From Rhodanobacteraceae bacterium (lineage in GTDB: Bacteria; Pseudomonadota; Gammaproteobacteria; Xanthomonadales; Rhodanobacteraceae), in assembly GCA_004299555.1 (NCBI GenBank), contig SCQU01000025.1:1-64000 (forward strand): a DNA stretch of 64,000 nt. Reading direction: 5' to 3'. The position numbers were made by a program, and so were the translations under genes. Below are positions 27,516 to 37,156 of the stretch, in pieces. A model generated the notes under the pieces. That model had not been told where the DNA came from. It saw only the letters and a list, made by a program, of their open reading frames with translations, and did not search any database. Every line of letters starts with the position of its first letter. Positions within the stretch are counted from its first letter, which is position 1.

Positions 27516-28857
27516 TGGCGCCAAGGTTGCGGTCTGGGGCTACGGCCGTGAAGGGCGCAGCGTGCTTGCGGCGTTGCGCCGGCGTTACCCGTCGCTGCCG
27601 CTGACGCTTTATTGCCAGCCGGATGAGGCCGCCGTTGCGCTGGCGCGCGGCGACTCTGCGCTGCGTGTGAGCGCCGCACCGCCGGATGCGGATGCGCTGG
27701 CCACCAACACCGTCGTGGTGAAGTCTCCTGGGATCAGCGCGTACAAGCCCGAGATCCTCGCTGCGCGCGAACGTGGTACGCGGTTCACCTCGGGCACCGC
27801 CCTGTGGTTTGCTGAGAATCCGGACGCGCGTGTGGCCGGCATCACCGGCACCAAGGGCAAGAGCACGACCACCGCGCTGCTCGCACACCTCGCGCGCGCG
27901 CTCGGCGTGCGCACGGCACTGGCCGGCAACATCGGCCTGCCGCTGCTGGAGCTGGATGGCCAGCACGCCGACCTGTGGACCATCGAGCTGTCGAGTTTCC
28001 AGACCGGCGAGGCGGGGCCGCTCGAGCTTGGCGCCGTCGTCAGCCTGGGCGAGGAGCACCTCGACTGGCACGGCAGCGTCGAGCGCTATGTCACCGACAA
28101 ACTGAAACTGGCAGACGTCTCGCGCACATTGCTGGTGGACGCCGAAACGCCGGCGTTGATGCAACGCACCGCCCGGCACCCCCATCGCGTGACCTTTGGC
28201 GACACTGGCGGCTGGCATGTGGCCGCCGGCGCGATCGTGCGCGGCGGCCAGCGTGTGTTCGAGGTGGCGGCGCTGCCGCTGAAGGGCACCCACAACGCAC
28301 ACAATGCGTGTGCCGCACTGGCGGCGCTCGAATGGCTGGGGCTGGATGCGCAAGGTGCTGCGCCTGCCCTGGCAACGTTCAAGCCACTGCCGCACCGCTT
28401 GACCGCATTGGGAAGGCACGCTGGCATCGACTGGGTCGATGATTCCATCAGCACCACGCCCGATGCGGCGCTGGCGGCACTGGAGAGCCTGCCCGGGCGC
28501 AAGGTGACGCTGATCCTGGGTGGCCACGACCGCGGTCTGGACTGGACACACTTTGCAACCGTCGTGCACGCACAACCGCCGCAGGCATTGGTGGTGCAGG
28601 GCGCGGCGGGTCCGCGCATTGCGGCGACCCTGCACGCGGTCGGCGGTGGCTACCGGCTTGCGGAAACCAACGACCTGGAGGCTGCCGTTGCGCGTGCCAA
28701 GGCCTTGACACCGCCGGATGGCGTGGTGCTGCTCTCGCCGGGCGCGCCCAGCTTCGACCAGTTCAGGAACTATGTGGAACGCGGGCGCACGTTCGCCCGA
28801 CTGGCGGGGCTGGAAGGCGACGCGACCGGCGAGATCACCGGGCTCGGCATCGCCTGA
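27496..28857 (+). CDS. murD2: UDP-MurNAc-L-Ala--L-glutamate ligase MurD2
   Basis: A 453-residue Mur ligase. The N-terminal Rossmann part opens VAVWGYGREGRS. The ATP-binding domain carries GTKGKSTTT (118-126), then TIELSSFQ and LGEEHLDWHGS. The C-terminal domain has DDSISTTPDA and LSPGAPSFDQF. In the Xanthomonas pathway MurD2 adds L-Glu, not D-Glu, to UDP-MurNAc-L-Ala, and MurL then inverts it. Calling this MurD2 rests on overlap with murL. The ATG at 27496 has GGGAG six bases upstream. It is cytoplasmic. Confidence 0.9.
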   Translation: MRFAELDGAKVAVWGYGREGRSVLAALRRRYPSLPLTLYCQPDEAAVALARGDSALRVSAAPPDADALATNTVVVKSPGISAYKPEILAARERGTRFTSGTALWFAENPDARVAGITGTKGKSTTTALLAHLARALGVRTALAGNIGLPLLELDGQHADLWTIELSSFQTGEAGPLELGAVVSLGEEHLDWHGSVERYVTDKLKLADVSRTLLVDAETPALMQRTARHPHRVTFGDTGGWHVAAGAIVRGGQRVFEVAALPLKGTHNAHNACAALAALEWLGLDAQGAAPALATFKPLPHRLTALGRHAGIDWVDDSISTTPDAALAALESLPGRKVTLILGGHDRGLDWTHFATVVHAQPPQALVVQGAAGPRIAATLHAVGGGYRLAETNDLEAAVARAKALTPPDGVVLLSPGAPSFDQFRNYVERGRTFARLAGLEGDATGEITGLGIA

Positions 28858-28878
28858 GCCCGGCGGACATGGGTTGCG

Positions 28879-29379
28879 TTACTGGACGTTGTAGCCCGAC
28901 AAGCGCCACTTCTTGTCGCTGTCCAGGTGAAACGAAACCAGCTCGCGCACGGGCTTGGTCGCGCTGCCGAATTCAGTTGCGAAGTTCACGTTGACGTAGT
29001 AACCGGCGGGCAGTGCACCGCCCTTGGACACGGTGCGCGTGATCGCTGCCAGCTTGCGCGACCTGACCTTGCCGAGCTTGGTGCGGTCGGCGGTGACGGT
29101 GCTGATGAACTCCTTTTCCGGTGTCGACTTCTTCGCCACCTCGGACAGGTTTTCCCACACTTTTGCCTCTTGCCCGTTGTCGACCATCTGCGCGATGGAT
29201 TCCGCGTATTGCGACAACACCTGGTTTTGCTTTTCCAGCGCCGCGCGCTGTTCGGCGGTCAGCTGCGGCGCTGCCGCTGGTGCAGATGCCTTGGGCTGCG
29301 TTTTGGCGGGCTGGGCCTGGGCACTCGCTACGCCGGCAAAACCCACCAGCAAGGCGCAGAGGAACACACGGATGGACAT
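28879..29379 (-). CDS. Secreted DUF4019 family protein
   Basis: A 166-residue protein with a signal peptide (MSIRVFLCALLVGFAGVASA, cleavage near 20-22). A Lys/Pro/Ala-rich linker and a short helical segment come next, and then a DUF4019-type domain (KVWENLSEVAKK; GKVRSRKLA; FATEFGSATKPVRELVSFHLD) that ends LSGYNVQ. Periplasmic localisation is likely. The function of DUF4019 is unknown. It converges on murD2 with only 21 bp between the stops. Confidence 0.78.
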   Translation of the reverse strand: MSIRVFLCALLVGFAGVASAQAQPAKTQPKASAPAAAPQLTAEQRAALEKQNQVLSQYAESIAQMVDNGQEAKVWENLSEVAKKSTPEKEFISTVTADRTKLGKVRSRKLAAITRTVSKGGALPAGYYVNVNFATEFGSATKPVRELVSFHLDSDKKWRLSGYNVQ

Positions 29380-29481
29380 TGAGGCGACTCCGTAACGGGG
29401 GGACAAAGTGCGCAATCTAGCACGTTGCGACTGCAGCGTCGCCGCCCGCCATCCCTGCGACGGGCGGCGCAACGCCTGGCC

Positions 29482-31584
29482 TTACCAGATCTTTACCCGC
29501 TGGCTCGGCGGCAAATACAGCTTCGCGGCGGGCGTGACCGCGAATGCCTGGTACCACGCGTCGAGGTTGCGTACCGTTTCGGCGCGGAACTCGCCGGGCG
29601 CGTGGACGTCGGTGGCGAGCCGCTGGCGCAACGCGGCGTCGCGGATCTTGCCGCGCCACGCCTGGCCGAACGCAATGAAGAAGCGTTGGTTGCCGCCCAG
29701 GCCGTCGATGACGGGCGCCGGCCTGCCGCCCAGCGACAGGTGATACGCACGGTACGCGGCGGTCAACCCCGACACGTCGGCGATGTCCTCGCCCAGCGTC
29801 TGCTTGCCGTTCACGTACAGGCCCGGCAGGGCTTGGTAGGTGCTGTACTGCTTGGCCAGTTCGGCCGTCGCGGCTTCGAAGTGCGCAAGATCCGCCGGCG
29901 TCCACCAGTTGTGCAGGCGCCCGTGGGCGTCGAAGTCGGCGCCGGTATTGTCAAAGCTGTGGCTGATTTCGTGGCCGATGATCGCGCCAATCGCGCCGTA
30001 GTTGGCAGCGGCGTCGGCCTGCGGGTCGAAGAATGGCGGTTGCAGGATCGCGGCAGGGAAGTTCAAGGCGTTCTGCAACGGCAGGTTCACGGCGTTCACC
30101 GTCTGTGGCGTCATCCACCATTCGTTGTCGTTGATCGGGGTGCCGATCTTTGCCTTGGCGCGCGCGTACTCGAACTTGAGCGCGCGCTCGTGGTTCCCGA
30201 GTGCGTCGTCGGGCCTGATCGTGAGCGATGAATAATCGCGCCACTGGTCCGGGTAGCCGACGCCGACCTTCAGCGTGTCAAGTTTTTCCTCGGCCTTCTG
30301 CTTGGTGGCCGGCGACATCCAGGTGAGGTTCTGGATGCTGGTGCGGTAGGCCGCAATGAGGTTTGCCACCATCTTTTCGGCCGCGGCCTTGGCGGCGGCC
30401 GGGAAGTATTTCTCTGCGTACAGCTGGCCGACCGCATCGCCAAGGTCGCTGTTGGTGGCGCCGATCGCGCGCTTCCAGCGCGGACGCTGTGCGGGTGTGC
30501 CGGACAGCTCCTTGCCGTAGAAATCGAAGTTCAGCCGTTCGTACGCCGCGGGCAACAGCGGCGCGGCGGCGTTCAGGGTGTGGAATACCAGCAGGTCCTT
30601 CCAGGCATCCAGCGGTTGACTGGCCACCAGCTTGGCTTCGCCGCTGATCGCTGCCGGTTGCCAGACATCGATTTGCTTGACGTGGGCAAGACCCGCGGCG
30701 GTGAAGTATGCCTTCCAGTCGAGGCCCGGCGCCTTGGCTGCAAATTCGGCCGGTGTCCACAGGGTCGTGGCCTTGTGGATGTCTTCGCTGTCGACCAGGC
30801 TCTCCTGTGCCACCGCGATCTTGCGTTCCAGTGCGAATACGGTCTCGGCCTCCCGCGCTGCGTCCTTGATACCGGCCTGCTTCAGCAGTGCCGCCACATA
30901 GGTCTTGTAGGCGCTCCGTGCCTTGGCCATGTGCGCGTCCTGGGACAGGTAGTAGTCGCGGCTCGGCATGCCAAGGCCGCCCTGCAGCAGGTAGGGAATC
31001 TGCAGTGATGCTTCTTCCAAGCCCTTGGTGACGAACAAACCGAACAGGTGCTGGGTGTGGAAGTTGGTGTCGTTGATCGGATCGACGTCGGCGCGCAGCC
31101 GCGAGCCCAGGACGCGCGCAAGGCCGGTGCGCGTCCTGATTGCGCCAATCGCATCGAGCTCGGGCTGCAGGGGCTCAAGGCCAGCCTTGTCGATGGCTGC
31201 GGTGTCCATGTAGGCCGCGTAGTAGTCGGCGATCTTGCGGGCGTTGCTGCCCGCGGGCGGATTGTTCGCGCCGGCGTTCTGGATGAGGCTTGCCGTGTGC
31301 TGCTCGGTCCGCTTGAAAATGTCGTAGAACGCGCCCGTACTGGATCGGTCCGCGGGGATCTTTGCCGTCTTCAGCCACGCGCCGTTGGCGTATTGGAAGA
31401 AGTTGTCGCCCGGCTTGACCGCGTGGTCGATATAGGCGAGGGTGATGCCGATGTGCGGCGCGGTAGCGGCCGTCGCCGTGTGCGTGGAGGGTGCGGGCGC
31501 GGCAGTCACCGCGGCGGCTGGAAGGCTAGAAGCGCCGCACGCGCAGGCGATCGCGGCGGCAAGCAGAAGCGGTGTGCGTGACAT
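29482..31584 (-). CDS. M13 family zinc metallopeptidase (neprilysin/PepO-like)
   Basis: A 700-residue secreted endopeptidase. The signal peptide spans about 1-25, with a Cys in AIACACG that could be a lipoprotein site. The zinc motif GHEISHSFD lies around 538-542, and the third ligand is in LGEDIADVSGL downstream. The substrate-binding NAVNLP and NALNFPAAILQPPFFD blocks precede the zinc site. The C-terminus ends LPPSQRVKIW, the conserved family end. Length is typical. It cleaves oligopeptides in the periplasm or at the surface. It is divergent from hrpA with 113 bp between the starts. Confidence 0.93.
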   Translation of the reverse strand: MSRTPLLLAAAIACACGASSLPAAAVTAAPAPSTHTATAATAPHIGITLAYIDHAVKPGDNFFQYANGAWLKTAKIPADRSSTGAFYDIFKRTEQHTASLIQNAGANNPPAGSNARKIADYYAAYMDTAAIDKAGLEPLQPELDAIGAIRTRTGLARVLGSRLRADVDPINDTNFHTQHLFGLFVTKGLEEASLQIPYLLQGGLGMPSRDYYLSQDAHMAKARSAYKTYVAALLKQAGIKDAAREAETVFALERKIAVAQESLVDSEDIHKATTLWTPAEFAAKAPGLDWKAYFTAAGLAHVKQIDVWQPAAISGEAKLVASQPLDAWKDLLVFHTLNAAAPLLPAAYERLNFDFYGKELSGTPAQRPRWKRAIGATNSDLGDAVGQLYAEKYFPAAAKAAAEKMVANLIAAYRTSIQNLTWMSPATKQKAEEKLDTLKVGVGYPDQWRDYSSLTIRPDDALGNHERALKFEYARAKAKIGTPINDNEWWMTPQTVNAVNLPLQNALNFPAAILQPPFFDPQADAAANYGAIGAIIGHEISHSFDNTGADFDAHGRLHNWWTPADLAHFEAATAELAKQYSTYQALPGLYVNGKQTLGEDIADVSGLTAAYRAYHLSLGGRPAPVIDGLGGNQRFFIAFGQAWRGKIRDAALRQRLATDVHAPGEFRAETVRNLDAWYQAFAVTPAAKLYLPPSQRVKIW

Positions 31585-31697
31585 CGTGCGTCCGGAGTGT
31601 GGAAAGCGCGAATGATGCACCGTTCACCACGATTTTGCAGGTCGCACCGGCAGGTCGGTGCGTAAAGCCGTTGGCGGGTGTCCCATATCATGTGCGC

Positions 31698-34600
31698 ATG
31701 AAGTCCGAACCCCCTCCGCGCGGCCACGCCGTACCCGCACCGCGCGACCTGCAGCGCCTGCTGGAGCGCGCGCTCACCCGCGATGCCGGCCGGTTGCGCC
31801 TGCGGTTGCGCGGATTGCAGCGCAAGCACGCGGCAACGCCGGGCGCGTGGCACCAGCTGGCGCGGGACATTGCCGCTTCGGTTGCGCAGCGCGAAGCACG
31901 CGCGGCGCTGGTGCCGCCGATCACGCTGGAGGAGTCGCTGCCGATTGCGCAGCGTGCCGACGAACTGACCCGCCTGATCCGCCAGCACCAGGTGCTGGTG
32001 GTTGCCGGCGAGACCGGCTCGGGCAAGACCACGCAATTGCCCAAGCTGTGCCTCGCGGCGGGTCGCGGCGTGGCGGGCATGATCGGTTGCACCCAACCCC
32101 GGCGCCTCGCCGCGCGCGCGATGGCGCGGCGGGTTGCCACGGAACTTGGCGGCGACACCGGAGACGTCGTGGGGTTCGAGGTGCGCTTTGCCAAGCAGCT
32201 GGGCGAGCAAACGCTCGTGAAGTTCATGACCGACGGCATCCTGCTGGCGGAAATGGCGCACGATCGCCGGCTGTCGGCGTATGACACGCTGATCCTCGAC
32301 GAAGCGCACGAACGCAGCCTCAACATCGACTTCCTGCTGGGTTACCTTGCACAGCTGCTGCCGCGCCGGCCTGACCTGAAGCTGATCGTGACCTCGGCCA
32401 CCATTGATACCGCGCGCTTCGCCGAACATTTTGGCGGCGCGCCGGTGGTCACGGTCGAGGGGCGCGCGTATCCGGTGGAGATCCGCTACCGGCCGCCGGG
32501 GGAAGACAGCGGCACGACCGAACGCGTGGTGACGGCGCTCGATGACATTACGCGTGAGGACCCGCGTGGCGATGTGCTGGTATTCCTGCCCGGCGAACGC
32601 GAAATTCGCGATGCGCATCTGGCGTTGGCACGGCGGCAGTACCGCCACACCGAGGTGTTGCCGCTCTACGCGCGTTTGTCGGTGAAGGAACAGGATCGTG
32701 TGTTCAGGCCGGGTACGGCGCGGCGCATCGTGCTGGCCACCAACGTCGCGGAGACCTCGCTGACGGTGCCGCGCATTCGCTGGGTGGTCGATTCCGGCGA
32801 CGCGCGCGTCAAGCGCTATTCAAGGCGCAGCCAGATCGAGCGTTTGCGCATCGAATCGATTTCCCAGGCCGCGGCCAATCAGCGCGCCGGTCGCTGCGGC
32901 CGCGTCGGGCCGGGCATCTGCGTGCGCCTGTACGACGAGGCCGATTTCATCGCGCGGCCCGCGTACAGCGACCCGGAGATCCTGCGCAGCGCCCTCGCCG
33001 ATGTCATCCTGCGGATGCTCGATCTTGGCCTCGGCGACGTGGCGGCGTTTCCGTTCATCGATCCGCCCGATCCGCGCACGGTCAACGATGGCTGGCGGCG
33101 GCTGGCGGAGATCGGCGCCGTCGACGCCGCGCGCCGGCTGACCGCGATCGGCAGACAGCTTGCGCGGATCCCGATTGACGCGCAGCTCGCGCGGATGTTG
33201 GTGGAGGCACGCCAGCTGGGTGTGCTCGCCGATGTGTTGCCGATCGTGGCCTTCCTGGGCGTGCAGGATCCGCGCGAGCGCCCGGCGGACAAGCAGCCGC
33301 AAGCCGATGCTGCCCACGCCGGGTTCGCCGATCCGCAGTCGGACTTCGTCGGGGTAGTGAACCTGTGGCGTGCCTATGGCGCCGCGCGCGAGGAACTGGC
33401 GCAGTCGAAGTTGCGCGACTGGTGCGCGAAGCATTTCGTGTCGTTCATGCGGATGCGCGAGTGGCGCGAATTGCACCGGCAGCTGTTGCTCGAACGCCAC
33501 GGTGGAGGGCGCCACGCGGGAAGCGGCGATGCTGGTGACGGTCCGCCGGTGCCGGGCGGTGTGGCTGCCAGCGCCGATGCCTATCGGTCGATTCATCTGG
33601 CGCTGTTGGCCGGTTTGCCCGCCAACGTTGCCCGCAAGGACGAGCAGGGCGTCTACCGCGGCACCCGCGAGCGCCGCTTCAAGGTGTTTCCCGGCTCGGC
33701 GTTGGCGAAAAAACCGCCGCCGTGGCTGCTGGCCGCGCAGGTACTCGACCTTGGCGGCAAGGTGTGGGGCCTGCAGTGCGCGCGGATCGAGCCGGAATGG
33801 GTTGAACGCCAGGCGGCGCATTTGCTGCGGCGCAGTTGCAGCGACCCGCACTGGTCGCGCGCGCGCGGCGCGGTGCAGGCGTTCGAACAGGTGTCATTGT
33901 ACGGGCTGGTGCTGGTCGAGCGGCGCACCGTTGCGTTTGCCGCACAGGATCCGCCGCGCGCGCACGCGATCTTTCTGCGCGAGGCGCTGGTACGCGGCGA
34001 GATCGATTGCCGCGCCGATTTCGTCCGCGCCAACACGCGCGTGCTGGATGCGGCGCGCGAAATCGAGGCACAGCAGCGGCGCGAAGGTTTGCTGAAGCCG
34101 GAAGACGACCTGGCAGCGTTCTTTGCCGGCAAGCTGCCGGAGGAGATTTGTTCCGCACGCGGATTGGACGCCTGGTACCGGCAGGCGCCGGCGGCGGCGC
34201 GGGCGGCGCTGCGCTGGTCCCTGGCGGACGTACTGGAGCCGGGTACGCGCGGCGCGGCGGGCGCATTCCCGGAGGCCATGGAAGTCGGCAACCGGCGCCT
34301 TGCCCTCGAGTATCGCTTCGTCCCGGGCGATGACGCCGATGGTGTGACCCTGAGGGTGCCCTTGCCGCTGTTGAACGCGGTGCCCGCGGCACGCTGCGAG
34401 TGGCTGGTGCCGGGCCTGCTGGCCGACAAGGCCGCCGCCATGTTGCGCGGCCTGCCCAAGGCACTGCGGCGCAACTTCGTGCCGGCACCGGAATTTGCAC
34501 GCGCCTTCGTCGAAGCCGAGTCCGTGGCTGATGAACCGTTGGCGGCGCGCCTGGCGGCCTTCCTCACGCGCGTGACGGGCGTTGCCCTCGGCGCCGATGC

Positions 34601-35609
34601 GTTCACGGCTGACAGCGTGCCCGAACATCTCAGGATGCGCTTTGACGTGCGTGACGATGCGGGACGCACGGTGGCGGCGGGGCGTGACCTTGAAGCGCTG
34701 CGTGCGCAGTACGGGTCGCGCGCGCGGGCGGCGTTCTCGCGTGCGGCGCACGCGACGGTGGCGCGCGAGGACGTGCGCGACTGGGCATTCGATGCCATCC
34801 CGCTGGAGACGCGCGGCCACAACGGCCTGGTGGCCTATCCGGCGTTGGTCGACCTCGGCCAGGTGGTCGCGTTGCGTGTGTTCGAGACGGCGCAGGAAGC
34901 GGCCGCTGCGCACCCGCGCGGGGTGGAACGCTTGCTGCGGATCGCGCTGGCATCCGACTTCAGGCACGCGCAGAAGCAGTTGCCGTTGCAGCGAAGGTTT
35001 GCGGTGGCCTTTGCGCCGCATGGACGTGCGGAGGACTTGCGCGAGGACATCGTCGAGGGCGCATTCGCCGACGTGTTGCAGGTGCAGCGGGTGGCGGTGC
35101 GCGACCGTGCAGGCTGGCAGGCGCTGCGTGCTGGCGTGGCGCATGCGCTGTTTGCCGCAGCGATGCAGCGCATGCAGCTGGCCGAGCCAATCCTGAACGC
35201 GCTGGCCGAGCTGCAACCGTGGCTGAAGCCCGCACGCAAGGGTCACGCTGCGGCCAATTACGCCGACCTCCACGGGCAACTGGACGCCATGCTGGCGCCC
35301 GGGTTCCTGCGCGACCTGCCCCGCGCACGGCTGGCCCATTTGCCGCGTTACCTGAAGGGCATGCGGCTGCGTGCTGAAAAACTGCGCAGTGATCCGGCGC
35401 GCGACCATGCGCGCATGCAGCAGGTGTTGCCGTACTGGCGCGCGGTGCTCGACGCACGTGCGTCCGGCCATGATTCAGCGGCGGTCGACGCGTTGCGCTG
35501 GTTGGTCGAGGAATGGCGGGTGTCAGTCTTTGCCCAGGAATTGAAAACCGCCGAACCCGTATCCGGCAAGCGCATGGCGGCGGCGCTGCGTGCGCTCGGG
35601 GTGCCTTGA
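31698..35609 (+). CDS. hrpA: ATP-dependent RNA helicase HrpA
   Basis: A 1303-residue DEAH-box helicase, the size of Escherichia coli HrpA (about 1300). Motif I GETGSGKT is at 104-111, DEAH at 201-204, SAT in VTSATIDTARFAE, and motif VI QRAGRCGR near 395. Helicase-associated domains and the long HrpA C-terminal region (DUF3418-type, with WAFDAIP and PALVDLG) follow. Family members act on structured RNA and rescue collided ribosomes. The ATG at 31698 gives the normal N-terminus. Antisense frames over this gene are composition shadows. Confidence 0.96.
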   Translation: MKSEPPPRGHAVPAPRDLQRLLERALTRDAGRLRLRLRGLQRKHAATPGAWHQLARDIAASVAQREARAALVPPITLEESLPIAQRADELTRLIRQHQVLVVAGETGSGKTTQLPKLCLAAGRGVAGMIGCTQPRRLAARAMARRVATELGGDTGDVVGFEVRFAKQLGEQTLVKFMTDGILLAEMAHDRRLSAYDTLILDEAHERSLNIDFLLGYLAQLLPRRPDLKLIVTSATIDTARFAEHFGGAPVVTVEGRAYPVEIRYRPPGEDSGTTERVVTALDDITREDPRGDVLVFLPGEREIRDAHLALARRQYRHTEVLPLYARLSVKEQDRVFRPGTARRIVLATNVAETSLTVPRIRWVVDSGDARVKRYSRRSQIERLRIESISQAAANQRAGRCGRVGPGICVRLYDEADFIARPAYSDPEILRSALADVILRMLDLGLGDVAAFPFIDPPDPRTVNDGWRRLAEIGAVDAARRLTAIGRQLARIPIDAQLARMLVEARQLGVLADVLPIVAFLGVQDPRERPADKQPQADAAHAGFADPQSDFVGVVNLWRAYGAAREELAQSKLRDWCAKHFVSFMRMREWRELHRQLLLERHGGGRHAGSGDAGDGPPVPGGVAASADAYRSIHLALLAGLPANVARKDEQGVYRGTRERRFKVFPGSALAKKPPPWLLAAQVLDLGGKVWGLQCARIEPEWVERQAAHLLRRSCSDPHWSRARGAVQAFEQVSLYGLVLVERRTVAFAAQDPPRAHAIFLREALVRGEIDCRADFVRANTRVLDAAREIEAQQRREGLLKPEDDLAAFFAGKLPEEICSARGLDAWYRQAPAAARAALRWSLADVLEPGTRGAAGAFPEAMEVGNRRLALEYRFVPGDDADGVTLRVPLPLLNAVPAARCEWLVPGLLADKAAAMLRGLPKALRRNFVPAPEFARAFVEAESVADEPLAARLAAFLTRVTGVALGADAFTADSVPEHLRMRFDVRDDAGRTVAAGRDLEALRAQYGSRARAAFSRAAHATVAREDVRDWAFDAIPLETRGHNGLVAYPALVDLGQVVALRVFETAQEAAAAHPRGVERLLRIALASDFRHAQKQLPLQRRFAVAFAPHGRAEDLREDIVEGAFADVLQVQRVAVRDRAGWQALRAGVAHALFAAAMQRMQLAEPILNALAELQPWLKPARKGHAAANYADLHGQLDAMLAPGFLRDLPRARLAHLPRYLKGMRLRAEKLRSDPARDHARMQQVLPYWRAVLDARASGHDSAAVDALRWLVEEWRVSVFAQELKTAEPVSGKRMAAALRALGVP

Positions 35610-35631
35610 TCCGCGGATGCCGGCGCCGCGC

Positions 35632-37077
35632 TCAGGCGTCGCGGATCACCAGCAGGCGGCGTTCGGTCATGTCGTCGATCGCGTAGCGGATGCCTTCGCG
35701 GCCGCAACCCGACAGCTTCACGCCGCCGTAGGGCATGTTGTCGACCCTGAAGCTCGGGATGTCACCGATGATCACACCGCCTTGCACCAGCGTGTCCCAC
35801 GCCTGCATCGCGTGGGTCAGGTTGTCGGTGAAAACACCCGCCTGCAGGCCGTAGTCCGAGGCGTTGACGGTGGCCAGCGCGGCGCTGAATTCCTCGAACG
35901 GCTCCAGCAGCGCGACCGGTCCAAAGGCCTCCATGCGGTTGAGCTTGGCAGCGTGGGGTACGCCTTCGAGCACGGTCGCGCCCAGCAGGTTGCCATCGCG
36001 TTTGCCGCCGCACAGGATTTTCGCGCCCGCGGCCTTCGCTTCGGTGATCCAGCTTTCCACGCGCCTGGCGGCGGCTTCGTCGATCATCGGACCAAGGAAG
36101 GTGCCAGGGTCCTTGGGATCGCCCGTCCTGAGTTTTTTGGCGGCGGCCACGAAGCGCCGCTTCACTTCGGTGTACAGCGACGCATGGATCAGGATACGTT
36201 GCGCGCCGATGCAGCTTTGTCCCGACTGGTAGAAGCTGCCGGAGATCAGGCGTGCGACCACGAAGTCCAGGCGCGGCTGCTGGTCGGCATCGACGATGCA
36301 CGCGGCGTTGCCACCCAGTTCCAGCACGACTTTCTTTCTGCCGGCACGCGCCTTCAACTGCCAGCCGATCTGGCCGCCGGTGAACGACAGCAGCTTGATC
36401 CGCTCGTCGGTCACGAATGGATCGGCGTCCTCGATACTGCACGGCAGGATCGAAAACGCACCGCGCGGCAGGCCGGCCTCGGCCAGCACCCCGCCGATGA
36501 TCAAGGCGCCGACGGGGGTGCGTTCGGACGGCTTCAGCACAAACGGGCAGCCCGCCGCGATCGCCGGTGCGACCTTGTGCGCGACGAGGTTCAATGGAAA
36601 GTTGAAGGGGGTGATGAACGAACACGGCCCGAGGGGCACGCGCTTGACGAAACCGCGATAGCCCCGGGTACGCGCGGAAATTTCGAGGTTGACGATTTCG
36701 CCGTCGATGCGCGTCGACTCGTCGGCCGCCACCCGAAACGTGTCGATCAGGCGCTCGGCTTCGCCCTGCGCATCGCCGATCGGCTTGCCGGCTTCCACGC
36801 ACAGCGCGTAGGCAAGTTCATCCTTGCGCTTGCCGAGGCTGGCCACGCAGTGTTCCAGTACGGCACGGCGTTGGTACGGCCTCAGCGCGGCCATCGGCGC
36901 GGCGGCCTTGGCGGCGGCGCCGATCGCGGCGTCGATCGCCCTGGCATCGGCCACGGCGACGCGGGTGGCAACCGCGCCGGAATATTTGTCCAGCACCGGC
37001 AGTTGCGTGTTGGCTTGTACCGGCTGGTTGGCCAGGTAATACGGGTAGCGGGGTTTCAGTTTGGCGGTCTTGGGCAT
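35632..37077 (-). CDS. NAD(P)-dependent aldehyde dehydrogenase
   Basis: A 481-residue cytoplasmic ALDH. The catalytic Cys is in SGQSCIGAQR and the general-base Glu in LELGGNAA. The cofactor-region block is FITPFNFPLNL with KPSERTP, and the C-terminal block GIRYAIDDMTERRLL is typical. The substrate cannot be told from sequence; the overall type is like lactaldehyde or non-phosphorylating glyceraldehyde-3-phosphate dehydrogenases. The ATG at 37077 is used because the longer frame lacks family features. It converges with hrpA (22 bp between the stops) and lies downstream of xseA by 79 bp. Confidence 0.9.
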   Translation of the reverse strand: MPKTAKLKPRYPYYLANQPVQANTQLPVLDKYSGAVATRVAVADARAIDAAIGAAAKAAAPMAALRPYQRRAVLEHCVASLGKRKDELAYALCVEAGKPIGDAQGEAERLIDTFRVAADESTRIDGEIVNLEISARTRGYRGFVKRVPLGPCSFITPFNFPLNLVAHKVAPAIAAGCPFVLKPSERTPVGALIIGGVLAEAGLPRGAFSILPCSIEDADPFVTDERIKLLSFTGGQIGWQLKARAGRKKVVLELGGNAACIVDADQQPRLDFVVARLISGSFYQSGQSCIGAQRILIHASLYTEVKRRFVAAAKKLRTGDPKDPGTFLGPMIDEAAARRVESWITEAKAAGAKILCGGKRDGNLLGATVLEGVPHAAKLNRMEAFGPVALLEPFEEFSAALATVNASDYGLQAGVFTDNLTHAMQAWDTLVQGGVIIGDIPSFRVDNMPYGGVKLSGCGREGIRYAIDDMTERRLLVIRDA

Positions 37078-37156
37078 GGGGTTGCGCGGAACATGTGGAA
37101 GGAGGGGATTGTGGGCGCCGGGGTGTGTCCGGCTCGTGTACGCGCACGCGCAGCAG

